A stretch of DNA of 64,000 bases, from contig JAFKAC010000206.1 of NCBI GenBank assembly GCA_025766275.1, forward strand, positions 1 through 64,000, given 5' to 3'. Under the pieces are notes generated by a model. That model was not told the DNA's origin. It ran no database searches and saw only the letters and a list, made by a program, of their open reading frames with translations. This stretch comes from Lactarius indigo. Taxonomy: Eukaryota; Basidiomycota; Agaricomycetes; Russulales; Russulaceae. Made by a program: the position numbers and the translations under genes. Shown here piece after piece: positions 24,101 through 32,449 of this stretch. Position 1 is the stretch's first letter. Each line of letters opens with the position of its first letter.

Positions 24101-25921
24101 CCGTAGGGCCTTGACTATTGCGAGCAGCTCTAGGTCGTAGATGTCGTAGTTTCTTTCGGCTTCGGAAAGCGTCGCCGAATAGTAACCTATGGGATGTCGC
24201 TTGCCATCAGATTTCTTTTGCAGTAATACGGCTCCCACCGCATAGCCCGAAGCGTCTACTTCCAATTCGAATGGATCTTGAAGGACGGGGTGTGCTAACA
24301 CCGGTTCCTCCGTCACGAGTCGTTTTAGGGTGTTAAACGCCTTCTCTTCTTCCTCAGTCCATCGCCATTCCTCGTCCTTTCGTGTTAGTTTAGTGAGTGG
24401 CTTAGCGTGAGTTGCGAAACCGCGGATAAAGAGTCTGTAAAAGTTACAGAAGCCAAGGAAAGAACGGACGTCTTTGACTTTTGTTGGTGTTGGCCAGTCC
24501 TTGATTCCTTGAACTTTTACAGGGTCCATTCGGGTCACCCCCCTTTCAAGGATTACCCCCAGGTAATCCATCCGCGGTTGATGGAACAGGCACTTCTCAA
24601 GTTTGAAGTAGAGGTCGTGTTCCTCTGCAACGCGCAAAACATCGCGGACGGCATCTACATGGGCCGCTAGGTCGTGATCAAAGTGAGTAGCTATACCAAT
24701 ATCGTCCATGTAGACGCGTATGGTAGTGCCCAGTCGTTCGTGCTTTGCTATGGTGTCGCGATAGATGTGGTTCATCATGGCTTGGAAGGTGGCGGGGGAG
24801 TTAGTGAGTCCGAAGAACATGACCGTGGGTTCGAAGAGGCCGAATTTAGTTTTGAATGCTGCCTTTTCCTGGTCGCCGTCGCGAATACGTATGTTGTTGT
24901 AGCCCCATCGGATGTCGAGTTTTGTATAGATGTGGGCATTGCTGAGGTCAAGGATGAGGTCCTGTATTAACGGCAGCGGGTACTGATTTCGAATGGTGTG
25001 GGAGTTGATGACCCGGTAGTCCTGTACCGGGCGTAGTTTTCCGTCCTTCTTTTTAATGAAGAAGAAGGAGGATGCATACGGAGAGATAGAGGGGCGCAGA
25101 TATCCTTGCTTCAGTTTCTCCTCCAGAAACTCTTTGAGTTCGCCCTCTTCCTTTTGGGTCATAGGGTAGATCTTACAGTCAATGGCGGCCGGCGCGGATG
25201 GTTTAAAGTCTATTGCGTGATCCCACGGCCTTGCCGGGGGGAAGCGGTGCGAGGCTTGCTCGTTGAAAAGTCTAGTAAACATTGCGTATTCCTGCGGGAG
25301 CACTGCTGCCGTCTGTTGTTGTTTCGCCTGTATGGCCAATTCTGTCGAGGTGGTGGCTCTAGCGAACGTTTCTTCCTCCAGTTCCTGCACAATATCTTCC
25401 TTTTCGGCCACAATGAGGGCTCGAACGGTTGTTGTTGATAGTAGTGCTTCGTTAGTTGCCAATATTATTGGCTGCATGTCGGGGTGTATAGTGGCAGTGG
25501 CCCAACTGATCGTTGGTTCGAATGCGCTTAGCCATGGATAGCCTAGCACCATGTCTTCGCTTCCAAGGTCGGTGACCAGGAAGGTCATTCGCTTTATCTG
25601 TCCCCGTGTCTTCACCTCTAGGTTAACATAATGAGTGATTAACCCAGCTTTATTCTCCGTATTGTCTATATTCCATATTTTGCGAGGCGTGTCCAGTGGC
25701 TGTGTCTGGATACCAGCTCGTTTGGCTAAGCTGGGTCGGATGAAGTTGTCGGTTGCGCCAGAGTCGACCAGCGCATTTGTTTCAGTCGTTTGGTAATTTG
25801 TACGGACAGTCACTGGGATTCTCATAGATCGGTAGCGCGTTGTCACAATTACAGAATTACATTGAAGAGCCCTCACCCAGACTGACGGGTTCAGGCGTCC
25901 CGAAAACCCTCTTTCCCCCAT
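21182..25921 (-). CDS. pol: retrotransposon Pol polyprotein (1,579 residues) with chromodomain and long C-terminal tail
   Basis: Aspartic protease with active site LVDSGAT (residues about 51-57). Reverse transcriptase has YMDD at about 404-407. RNase H starts near 550 (EVDASGYAVGAVL). Integrase follows, with an HHCC zinc finger near 755-790 and the DD(35)E core starting at VAVDF (about 830) and continuing through SDRDPRF. A chromodomain at about 1115-1165 (YLIKWKGYPDSENQWV) probably targets integration to histone marks. After it comes a tail of about 390 residues that is acidic, Ala/Gly-rich and ends in a coiled-coil-like segment (LDRLRARVSQLRAMI). Pol is in the -1 frame relative to gag; the first Met at 25921 follows a G5A3 run. 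No stops; catalytic residues appear intact, so it may be functional. Confidence 0.92.
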   Translation of the reverse strand: MGERGFSGRLNPSVWVRALQCNSVIVTTRYRSMRIPVTVRTNYQTTETNALVDSGATDNFIRPSLAKRAGIQTQPLDTPRKIWNIDNTENKAGLITHYVNLEVKTRGQIKRMTFLVTDLGSEDMVLGYPWLSAFEPTISWATATIHPDMQPIILATNEALLSTTTVRALIVAEKEDIVQELEEETFARATTSTELAIQAKQQQTAAVLPQEYAMFTRLFNEQASHRFPPARPWDHAIDFKPSAPAAIDCKIYPMTQKEEGELKEFLEEKLKQGYLRPSISPYASSFFFIKKKDGKLRPVQDYRVINSHTIRNQYPLPLIQDLILDLSNAHIYTKLDIRWGYNNIRIRDGDQEKAAFKTKFGLFEPTVMFFGLTNSPATFQAMMNHIYRDTIAKHERLGTTIRVYMDDIGIATHFDHDLAAHVDAVRDVLRVAEEHDLYFKLEKCLFHQPRMDYLGVILERGVTRMDPVKVQGIKDWPTPTKVKDVRSFLGFCNFYRLFIRGFATHAKPLTKLTRKDEEWRWTEEEEKAFNTLKRLVTEEPVLAHPVLQDPFELEVDASGYAVGAVLLQKKSDGKRHPIGYYSATLSEAERNYDIYDLELLAIVKALRNWRPLLAGAPHKIKIYSDHLNLQYWKSPQKISRRVAREVLELSEYDFEIHHIKGKNNGRADALSRRPDYDQGVEDNSEVVVLPPEIFVRTLNTARTFIANPNLSQPRHQQDEKVIKIWIDPYRLKKIQGEWYKDGRFVITGPASTQQVLIHDHHDLPIHGHPGIAKTQRILERHYWWPRLRKDVYEYVQGCAECQQNKVNTRPIRAALHPITPILEAMPFHTVAVDFITKLPVSKGYDSILTVTDHDCSKASIFIPCREEITAEETATLYVAQVFKRFGLPRKIISDRDPRFTSKFTREVCRILGIQQNISTAYHPRTDGQSERTNQWLEQYLRFWVNERQDNWEAYLPIAEFAHNNWPHEHTKESPFQLLMGYNPQADWTDKPSPVPLATTRLTQLKEARDDTQRLIKKAQESWVRNKDTPKFNVNDLVWLEGKHLRTNQPTAKLAARRHGPFRVVQVMSPYNYQLELPTQWSIHPVFHIDLLTPYKQTSLHGENFTRPPPELIDGEEEYEVEAILDTRHFGRGRRLQYLIKWKGYPDSENQWVNKDDVFAPEALRLYQEAQTHGKRDKVGVARTEDSHPLFLRSAITLMPTSPLRHVTQAQLLDSLAEDARALLAEDSDTEVPNTQLTPWTPLTPAEGPITAQEWINVVTRFPDPTTTPDDDRAVVHVFRNDRGEREPIAAIPPSDNLISVRGVFPSNDQRSSADGVRVGGLEEGSGSVAAGAAGLSSGPTEGDARATAAMAAAEAGHDDEDYYPARHTFLRTKRDPDNPLITPWLVYSDGSPMYRGRVRVPGAADHRPFTAAEDPAHVIAPEGFWANRRPHHIRYPITGPDGVERDASHVQIIGGADPLILGVIPGLPHVYGKPLYAEPHVSAALRPTYLHEDLVVFEADKITDRALNRINDESLTAEVTRFRAASYELDRLRARVSQLRAMIECAQDDRRDAIYRLERATALERIANEQRDWPARDFR

Positions 25922-27945
25922 AGATCTTGGAGTATCAGATCTTTTACTTCATCCGTACTGTTGGCCACCTGTGTGAGCCATTCCTTGGCCTGTTCTCCCG
26001 CTGTTTTTGTGCTTGCCGCGTTGATTTGGGGTGTGGGCGTCACGCTTGGCACCGGTGACATGTACCTGGGCAGCGACGGCGCGTATTGTGAGACGGGTCC
26101 TTGAGGATATCCCGTTGTTTCGGTCATGCGGCTACTGGATGGGGCAGCCTGCCATTGTTGCTGCGTACGTGGGTATGGGCAATTTCGTGAGAGGTGGCCG
26201 GGAGCGTGACAGTTATAGCAAAGGACATTCCTTAAGTCCCTTCGAGATCCTCCTCTCCCTCGTCCTCTAGCTCCCGGTCCCCCTCTCGGCGGGAACGGTG
26301 GTGTAGGCCAGTCGCGGTGTGGCAGTTTGTTGAAATCGATGTCTTCGGACCCCGCGAGCCTTACCTTTGCACGGTCGGCCGAGGTGTCCATCGCCCACGG
26401 GTTAGTTTGTGGCAGGTTCTGCGGGAGTGTCCACCCCGCATTGCCGCCCTGTTTCTTTGGTTGCGTTGTCGTATTTTTGTATTCATTGAGTCGCGCCTTG
26501 AGGTGGATATAATTCTTCTGCCGCTTGAGGACGGCCCTTTTCCAGTCGTCGAACGTGACGGGGTCATCGAACTGGAACGCGTTTTTGAACAGTTCCTTGG
26601 GCAGACCCGACGTGAAGAGGTCGATGGTTTGGGGTTCATTGAGGCGATAGTGAACCTTTCGTGCGAGCTGTTCAAAGTCATTGACGTACTTGTCAATGTC
26701 TTCTCCCATCATTTTGTATCCCTTCCGTAGTACAGCTTGGGCTTGCTCCCTTTCTAGTGTGTTTTCGAACCTCTGGCTGAATCCATCGGCTACGGCGTCC
26801 CATAGGTTGCGAGTGTAGGGACTTATTCCCCGTTGTATCTGCCTGTTGAGCCAGTTCAGGAAGGATAAGACCCATTCGCTGACTGCTCCGCCTTTGATGT
26901 AGGAGAGAAACAGAAGGCATCTTCTGTAGTCGTTGCGCATGATAGGGGCGTCCAAATTCATGCCCCAGTAGACGTGCCACTGTGTCAGGAATTGGTCTAC
27001 TTTGAGTCTGTCGCCGTCAAAAATGGAGGGTGGCTCGCTGGTTAGTTTTTCGTTATGATGTCCTCCTCCTCCGGCACCTCCACCTCCTCCTCCTCCACCG
27101 CCATCGCCTCCTCCTCCTCCTGGCGGTCCCATGGGTGGCATTCTCGGTGGTTCGGTTCTTCGTAGGTCGAACGGAATGCCCCCTCCTGGTGGCGGTGGCG
27201 GGTCTTCGCCCGGTCCTCCCGTTCCTGGTGGGAGGTCTAGTGCAGGTTGTCGTCCGGATGGGGGGTCTCCTCGATCTGACCCTATTGCTCGGAAGATGGC
27301 TGCGTCGTCTGCAGTCATTCGTATACCGGTTTCAGGGTTAATGGGCATGAGGATTTCTCGTGCTTCTTCTTGTATTGCGCGCGCTTCTTCAATCGCGACT
27401 TCTTCCATTGCTCTTGTTATTGTTGCCATAATGGCTGGTGATCGGATGTGAATTGGCTCTGGTTCGGTAATGTGTGCAGACTCAGCTCGTTCGATGAGGA
27501 GATCTTGTATCGCTCCTCCGCTAGTTTCTGTTTGATCTGGCTCTCGTCCTTTACTTTCGTTTTGGCTTTGTTCCTCTTCTTCTTCTGATATCACTTCTCC
27601 AGTTGAGTGTTCTCGTACTTGCCCGTCGATAGGGCCCCAGTCTGCCCGGCTGTTGAGTTCTCGGGCGTCGATATCGCACTGGTACCTAGGCCCTGCTGGT
27701 CGTATGATGTCCCACTGGGAATCTATAGGGTTCCACGCAACTTCTGTCCAACACAAGTGGTCGAAGTTGAACTCAACTGGTCGGAACCTACTAGGTCCGT
27801 TAAACTCCACAAAATATCCGGTTTCTTCTTGTCTTTCCCTCCAACTAGCGGTTTGTAGAAAGCGCGTGGGGACGTTACGTTCTCCTCTTCTTGGGAGTGA
27901 ATATGGACGGAAGTTCGTCCACTGGTCTCTTGTTGTTACGGCCAC
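25891..27945 (-). CDS. gag: retrotransposon Gag polyprotein (684 residues)
   Basis: Structural protein of the element. The ATG at 27945 lies only 6 nt beyond the primer-binding site, so the leader between LTR and coding region is about 19 nt. Residues 1-230 are a charged N-terminal region. A proline/glycine-rich linker at about 230-300 includes a long glycine run encoded by a (CCT/CCG)n stretch near 27065-27130. A retrotransposon-gag/capsid-like helical region spans about 305-460 (VDQFLTQWHVYWGMN, LWDAVADGFSQRF). A CCHC zinc knuckle, CYNCHAPGHLSRNC, lies near 575-590 and is preceded by an RG-rich RNA-binding patch. The frame ends at 25891, overlapping the pol start by 31 nt in a different frame. 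Confidence 0.92.
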   Translation of the reverse strand: MAVTTRDQWTNFRPYSLPRRGERNVPTRFLQTASWRERQEETGYFVEFNGPSRFRPVEFNFDHLCWTEVAWNPIDSQWDIIRPAGPRYQCDIDARELNSRADWGPIDGQVREHSTGEVISEEEEEQSQNESKGREPDQTETSGGAIQDLLIERAESAHITEPEPIHIRSPAIMATITRAMEEVAIEEARAIQEEAREILMPINPETGIRMTADDAAIFRAIGSDRGDPPSGRQPALDLPPGTGGPGEDPPPPPGGGIPFDLRRTEPPRMPPMGPPGGGGGDGGGGGGGGGAGGGGHHNEKLTSEPPSIFDGDRLKVDQFLTQWHVYWGMNLDAPIMRNDYRRCLLFLSYIKGGAVSEWVLSFLNWLNRQIQRGISPYTRNLWDAVADGFSQRFENTLEREQAQAVLRKGYKMMGEDIDKYVNDFEQLARKVHYRLNEPQTIDLFTSGLPKELFKNAFQFDDPVTFDDWKRAVLKRQKNYIHLKARLNEYKNTTTQPKKQGGNAGWTLPQNLPQTNPWAMDTSADRAKVRLAGSEDIDFNKLPHRDWPTPPFPPRGGPGARGRGRGGSRRDLRNVLCYNCHAPGHLSRNCPYPRTQQQWQAAPSSSRMTETTGYPQGPVSQYAPSLPRYMSPVPSVTPTPQINAASTKTAGEQAKEWLTQVANSTDEVKDLILQDLWGKEGFRDA

Positions 27946-27951
27946 GGTGGT

Positions 27952-27962
27952 ATCTTGGTCTT
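27952..27962 (-). other. primer-binding site, complementary to the element's own RNA 5' end
   Basis: Two bases inside the 5' LTR (minus-strand order) lies AAGACCAAGAT. Its exact reverse complement, ATCTTGGTCTT, occurs in the LTR at the predicted transcript start (plus 28185-28195). It does not begin with TGG as tRNA-complementary sites usually do. This matches the self-priming layout of Tf1/sushi elements, where the first 11 nt of the mRNA prime minus-strand DNA synthesis. The pairing is seen; the mechanism is inferred. Confidence 0.7.
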
Positions 27963-27964
27963 AA

Positions 27965-28466
27965 TGTAACGTCGTCACGACGTCAGCTCGACTTGAGCTC
28001 TATAGAGGCGGCAACAACTCAGCGGATATCCTGAAGACACAGAGGTCCAGGCGTGACAAATATCTTGAAGACGCGAAGGTCCAAGCGTAAGTGACGGTGA
28101 ACACTCAAAGGTGCACTACTTTTGAGAGATCGACAGAGAGAGAGAAATAGGGCGAGAGAGAGAAGGAACAAGTGACGATTCAAGAAGACCAAGATGGCGT
28201 ATCTTGGTCTTCACAAGACAGTTTAAATACATATCGAGCAGGCTTTCAAGCGCTGCTATGAGTCACTGTAAGGTAGCGTCCAACGTATCGCAGAATCTAC
28301 TCAAACCCTAATACTACTACTACTAGTACTAGTGGCGTTCGGTCTCAGTCAGCTATCGTGCGCAATCTCCTATCATACTACGTCGTAATCACCTAAGTCC
28401 GCAACTAATTTACCTTACCGCCGTAGCTGCAACCGGTACAGTAAGGGTATGGGTCGAAACATAACA
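27965..28466 (-). repeat. 5' LTR of the retrotransposon (promoter LTR)
   Basis: 502 bp repeat matching 20648-21150. On the minus strand it contains a TATTTAAA box (plus 28222-28229). About 34 nt downstream is the sequence ATCTTGGTCTT (plus 28185-28195), the predicted 5' end of the genomic transcript. Ends at 27965 next to the primer-binding region. Confidence 0.95.
28222..28229 (-). promoter_or_regulatory. TATA box of the retrotransposon LTR
   Basis: TATTTAAA on the minus strand, the only clear TATA-like word in the LTR, about 34 nt upstream of the predicted transcript start at 28195. Spacing is normal for RNA polymerase II. Confidence 0.6.
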
Positions 28467-28537
28467 TTCAAATTATTGGGAGGTTTTAGAACTGGGAAGA
28501 TGTTGTGGATTTTGATGGCAAGTTGCTGAACAAGTAG
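28467..28537 (+). pseudogene. FunK1 kinase pseudogene, copy A, 3' terminal piece
   Basis: Directly after the right LTR, sequence reads as the end of the kinase: an NWEDVVDFDGKLLNK-like tail then TAG at 28535-28537. The equivalent in copy B is NWRDVMDFNGELLNK. It begins with the second copy of the target duplication TTCAA (28467-28471), which proves that the retrotransposon landed inside this kinase. Confidence 0.85.
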
Positions 28538-28951
28538 CATCAATGTCACAACTATCTTTTGTATCTTCCGTTGCTGCCATCATTCCCAATTCAGTTCAAT
28601 TTACTCAAATATTGTTAAGCCCAACTTACTCTCTAATATCTGCAAAGATGTTTAACTTGATGGCTGAGCTGTGAGATATATAGTGATGTGTAGTGTCGTG
28701 TGCATGATGTACTTTGCAGCATACATAAAATGTAGTAGCTCACGGTACTCACACTTATAGAATCAGTGGATAGTGGAGGACACAGTGAAGTGGCCCTTTC
28801 TTAGTAGGATCCTGAAAAGTCAGCAGTGTGGGGGCGTGAGTCAATGGCTGTTTGCTCTTGCATGAGTTTATTTCATCTCTGCAGCTGCCCCAATGGCCCC
28901 CTTTCTGGGGCACTGTCTTTGTACACTTGGACTCTTATGAGGTATGGATGC
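28538..28951. other. AT-rich sequence, partly homologous to the region behind kinase copy B
   Basis: The first about 115 bp after the kinase stop align by eye with the sequence after the copy B stop (shared words CCATTCCCAATTC and AATATTGTTA). Similarity is lost near 28655. No gene recognised. Confidence 0.5.
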
Positions 28952-28954
28952 TCA

Positions 28955-29495
28955 CACTGGATGGAAAATACCCTTTGATCATTGACAAAATTTAGGCATA
29001 TCCTATAACAAAAGGTATTTTTTATTAATAATTCTTCATACATAAAATGTTGATAAGGTAACCAAATATTGTCAATGCAATTTCAAAGCACAATATGTAG
29101 ACAGTATAAATTTCCTTTCCCATAATATTGTCAGAATATCATAGAGGTTATACCTATGCATCTTGTTGAGATATTTCACATGGTATATATTTTGATAAAA
29201 TGTTTCTGGTAAACCCTGAACCTTGCCCAAACCCTCTGAACTGAACCACTTTTGCATTTTTATATTACCATGTGAAATATTTCAACAAGATATATAATGT
29301 AACCTCTATAATATTCTGACAATATTGTGGAAAAGAAGTTTTATACTGTTTACATATTTTGCTTTGAAATTGCAATGACAATATTTAGCTACCTTGTCAA
29401 CATTTTATGTATGAAAAATTATGGATAGAAAATACCTTTTGTTATAGGATATGCCTAAATTTTGTCAATGATAAAAGGGTTTTTTCCATCCAGTG
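28955..29495. mobile_element. fold-back element with 230-bp inverted arms, TCA target duplication
   Basis: Left arm 28955-29185 begins CACTGGATGGAAAA; right arm 29266-29495 ends with its reverse complement (TTTTTCCATCCAGTG). The arms match along their whole length with scattered differences and surround an 80-bp loop. TCA flanks both sides (28952-28954 and 29496-29498), a 3-bp duplication like that of PIF/Harbinger elements. AT-rich, no coding capacity. Class is inferred from the 3-bp duplication only. Confidence 0.75.
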
Positions 29496-29498
29496 TCA

Positions 29499-30284
29499 GG
29501 CTCAGAGTGGATAGATAGTAAATAAAGTGATGTGAATCTGTGTGTGCGTGGACAGTGTCTGCACAAGAAGACACAATACTCAGTGTTTGCATGCACTAAC
29601 TGGGCAAAAGCTTATGATCTATTCACCTGCACGAGAAGACAAAATACTACAAAGTGCATGAGCACAGGCGAATATAAAGTAAAGTACGAATAACTTACCT
29701 CAGCATTTGTGCACACTAACAGGGCAAAAGCTGAGGTACTACTGAGAGGAAGTAGGGACTTATATAACTGTAAGAACTATAAACTGTATAGCAGGAAGTT
29801 TTATGCTCTGCTTCTGCAGAGCGACAGTATAGTGAATCTGTGGCCAAGTACAACGGGAGAGGATCCAGGACATACGGTCCGGCATCCGAACACGAAAGAA
29901 TAACAAGCCGAAAATGTAAGTAATAAGGACTTGTGCTGGTTTGCACGCAATCCTCGTGGACACGAAGGAAACAATCGATAACGTATATTATTAGACTCAC
30001 TCCAACATGGACTGCGACACGTGGAGCCGCATAGGAGTCAGATATAGTATTTACATGAGTCACCATGCAAGAAACGGTCATAAAGTACACCAGTGGGCGA
30101 CCAAGACCGAATAACTCACGCTGGTCTTCGTTGTCGTGCAATCCAATATAATCCTCATTCGTATTTTGGATGCACCCTTGCTACCGGAGACCCTCTATTT
30201 CAAGCATTTGGTCATACTTTAGCTGATGCGACCGTCATCCTAATTATAATAGGTGGTCCACTTTGGCGTTGGGGGGCACAGTCA
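29499..30284. other. unassigned AT-rich insert within the copy A segment
   Basis: No counterpart in the copy B segment. It contains two related short stretches (near 29560-29610 and 29700-29735, sharing GCACTAACNGGGCAAAAGCT-like text) and a TTATATAAGT-type word on the minus strand. It may be a further old repeat or solo LTR, but no ends or target duplication could be defined. Confidence 0.3.
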
Positions 30285-30960
30285 GCGAACGATATGTTCA
30301 GGGAGGTGTCAGCGGTGGGGCAACTCGCCAAGCAGTTTTCCGTAATGAGAACATATACAAGTAATACAATAGCATTATACAACAGAATTTCCGTGGATCT
30401 GCGAAGGTTGAGCGCCACTGTCAGAGCTGCGGCTTAGGCTCAGTACTTGCGTGGGCCGTGTCGCGACTGCTGTCTTGTTCTGTTAGAATTTATATTCACA
30501 TTACTTGGAAGGGGGGATATTCAGTGTGGGTTTCGCCCTCGGTATGAGAGCGAAAGGTGTCGACGTCCCTGGTCTTGTTCAAAACGTCAGCAGGGACAAA
30601 GATCCGATGTTATTGGCGAGGAATAGAGGAGCATCGTAAATGACCACGGGGTGGGGATCTCCACGCTATCCAGAGGTGTGCACCGACTCCTCAGAGGACT
30701 TACGTGGCAGCTACGAGGAGATGATATCGTCCGTTGCAGGGAGAAGGGCTGGTGTCAATGGCAGCAAAATTGTCGTTCAATCCTGAACAAGCGCATCGAG
30801 GTCGGCTGACCTTGGCTTTGATGATCGGGTTGCGCAATGCCACGTCAACAGACTTGCAGTTCTTTGAACTGGGAGATACAGAGCTTGGTTGACGTCGAGT
30901 GCTTGACTGGGCATTTGCACTATACTCGCGCTACCTTGCCGGTAATTGAGTCTGTGAACG
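30285..30960. repeat. duplicated downstream segment, copy A
   Basis: Resembles 34485-35140. Shared runs include GAGGTGTCAG-GGTGG, AGCAGTTTTCCG, TCAGAGCTGCGGCTTAGGCTCAGT (copy B: TCACAGCTGCGGTTCGGGCTCAGT) and ATCGTCCGTTGCAGGGAGAAG. It follows a FunK1 copy in both places. No intact frame is shared, so it is probably a decayed gene or non-coding segment carried along with the kinase duplication. Confidence 0.6.
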
Positions 30961-31090
30961 ACAGCATGGAAGGGGATAGCACGTATGAGGTGGAGGTAGA
31001 GCAAGATGAAGTGTCCTCGAGATCAGCAGTTGAAAACAGTCGGGTTTGCCTTGGCGGTGCTGGGGATCATGACTGAATCGGCAGGAGTCA

Positions 31091-31480
31091 TCACACCTTG
31101 AAGCTAGCGTCGCCGTTCTCGATGAGCGTAAGGTTGCGCTCGAGACCCTTGACGAAGTCGACGGCCTCTTCGAGGTGACGGACGAGAGCGGGGGTACGTT
31201 GCGCATACGATAGTAGATTGCGAGGTAATTGATACTCTTGTCGACGATGTACTCCATGAGGGCGAGCGTGTCTCGTTGCGTCTGAAGCTGGCGGATCTTC
31301 GTGTCTGCGGAGATGGTGATGTAAGGGGCCTGCGGCGGTGGGCAGTGAGAGCGAAGTAAATGGAAGCTTGGATTCGTTAGAAGGGTAGTCCATGCCCGAA
31401 TGGGTCGAAAATGGCTTCGAGCGGCCACAGTTGAGCTCGACACCGGAGGCGTCGTCCACAACCAGACGTGCAGCCTGCAC
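31091..31480 (-). pseudogene. frame-shifted fragment of an unknown protein
   Basis: The minus strand shows protein-like text in pieces: ARLVVDDASGVELN and SGMDYPSNESKLPF near 31400-31475, DTLALMEYIVDKSINYLAIY near 31215-31270 in another frame, then VRHLEEAVDFVKGLERNLTL in the first frame, ending at a TGA at 31091. The middle junction (about 31190, a run of C) needs a single-base shift rather than an intron. The upstream junction could be an intron. I do not recognise the family. Probably a broken gene fragment inside the repeat island. Confidence 0.35.
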
Positions 31481-32449
31481 AGTGAGGTCCGGGTTGGCTC
31501 AACAGAGCCGGCCTAGAATATTAGATTTCTCGATGGGATGGCAAGTAAACATGGCTCGTGCTCACCACTACGTGAGGTGGTTCCTGACACAACTAAAATA
31601 AAAATCTTGATCAGACTGAGACCAATGGAGAAGTCAACACACCCACGATCCACGACGCGCCATGTGTTCAGGATTGTTATATCGACCATCTCTAATCCCA
31701 TACAAGCTTTGCGCCGTACTTCAGAGTAAAGAGTCGTGTCAGAGCCGGGTTTAAAATCACGAGAGTTGGAGGGGGTTCAGCGCATTGAGGGAGTTACACA
31801 CGCCAGATCGAACCATTGGTGTGGGTAAGAGTTTCTGTAGTCAGGTACGAGTCCATCCAATCAAGGATGGCTAATGTCGGGAAGGGGAGAAGGAGTAGAA
31901 AGAGACAGTTAAGACATGATGAAAAGACGACGAAATGGGAATGCCTGTTATTCTGGTTCCCAGGTTATTGGCAGCTCGGCATAAACTTGGTGCACCCCCT
32001 GATGAATGTGTACCCAGTGATGGGCCGGAAAAGGGTGACGTAGTGCAACGGGAGACATCTACTGTGTGTCTTGAGTGTTTCCCATAGTAACCCTTTCTTT
32101 GGGTACAGGGAATCGGGTGAGGACTCTCTGGTAGGCAAGGGACGAATGTGGTGATTGGCACTACCTCACGTTCAGACTGCGTTCGCTGGTGACGGACGGA
32201 ATGTGGCTCGAATATGTTGGCTGGGGTGGGGCATTAACCACCTCAAATCCCAGGCATTAGGTTTTGTCAAAGGCAACTAACCCGTAGTCACGCCACAGCC
32301 AGCGGATGGTTAGGGATGGGTATCTGGTGAGGACCTCAGGACGAGTTTGCATAGTACGCGGAGACGGCTCTCAAAGACGCGTCCGTTCGGCCCGGGACCT
32401 GGACTGAACCGCTCATCACAACAACCACAAATATTCCCTTGACGGATAC
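31481..32449. other. no supported gene
   Basis: Sequence between the broken fragment and kinase copy B. Short open frames on both strands lack protein-like features. Confidence 0.35.

Larger units (their letters stand above)
20648..28466 (-). mobile_element. Ty3/gypsy chromovirus LTR retrotransposon, near-intact
   Basis: Complete 7.8 kb element read on the minus strand: 5' LTR at 27965-28466, self-complementary primer site, gag, pol, a purine-rich tract and 3' LTR at 20648-21150. LTRs start TGT and end ACA. The 5-bp target duplication TTCAA lies at 20643-20647 and 28467-28471. Domain order is protease, reverse transcriptase, RNase H, integrase, chromodomain, which is the Ty3/gypsy chromovirus order. 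Both large frames are open with no stop. The two LTRs differ by about 7 substitutions, all transitions, and one single-base indel in about 503 bp, so the insertion is fairly recent. Confidence 0.95.

Noticed and set aside
29500..29892. possible solo LTR (minus strand beginning TGTTATTC, with a TATATAA word)
   Set aside because: The other end and a target-site duplication could not be found.
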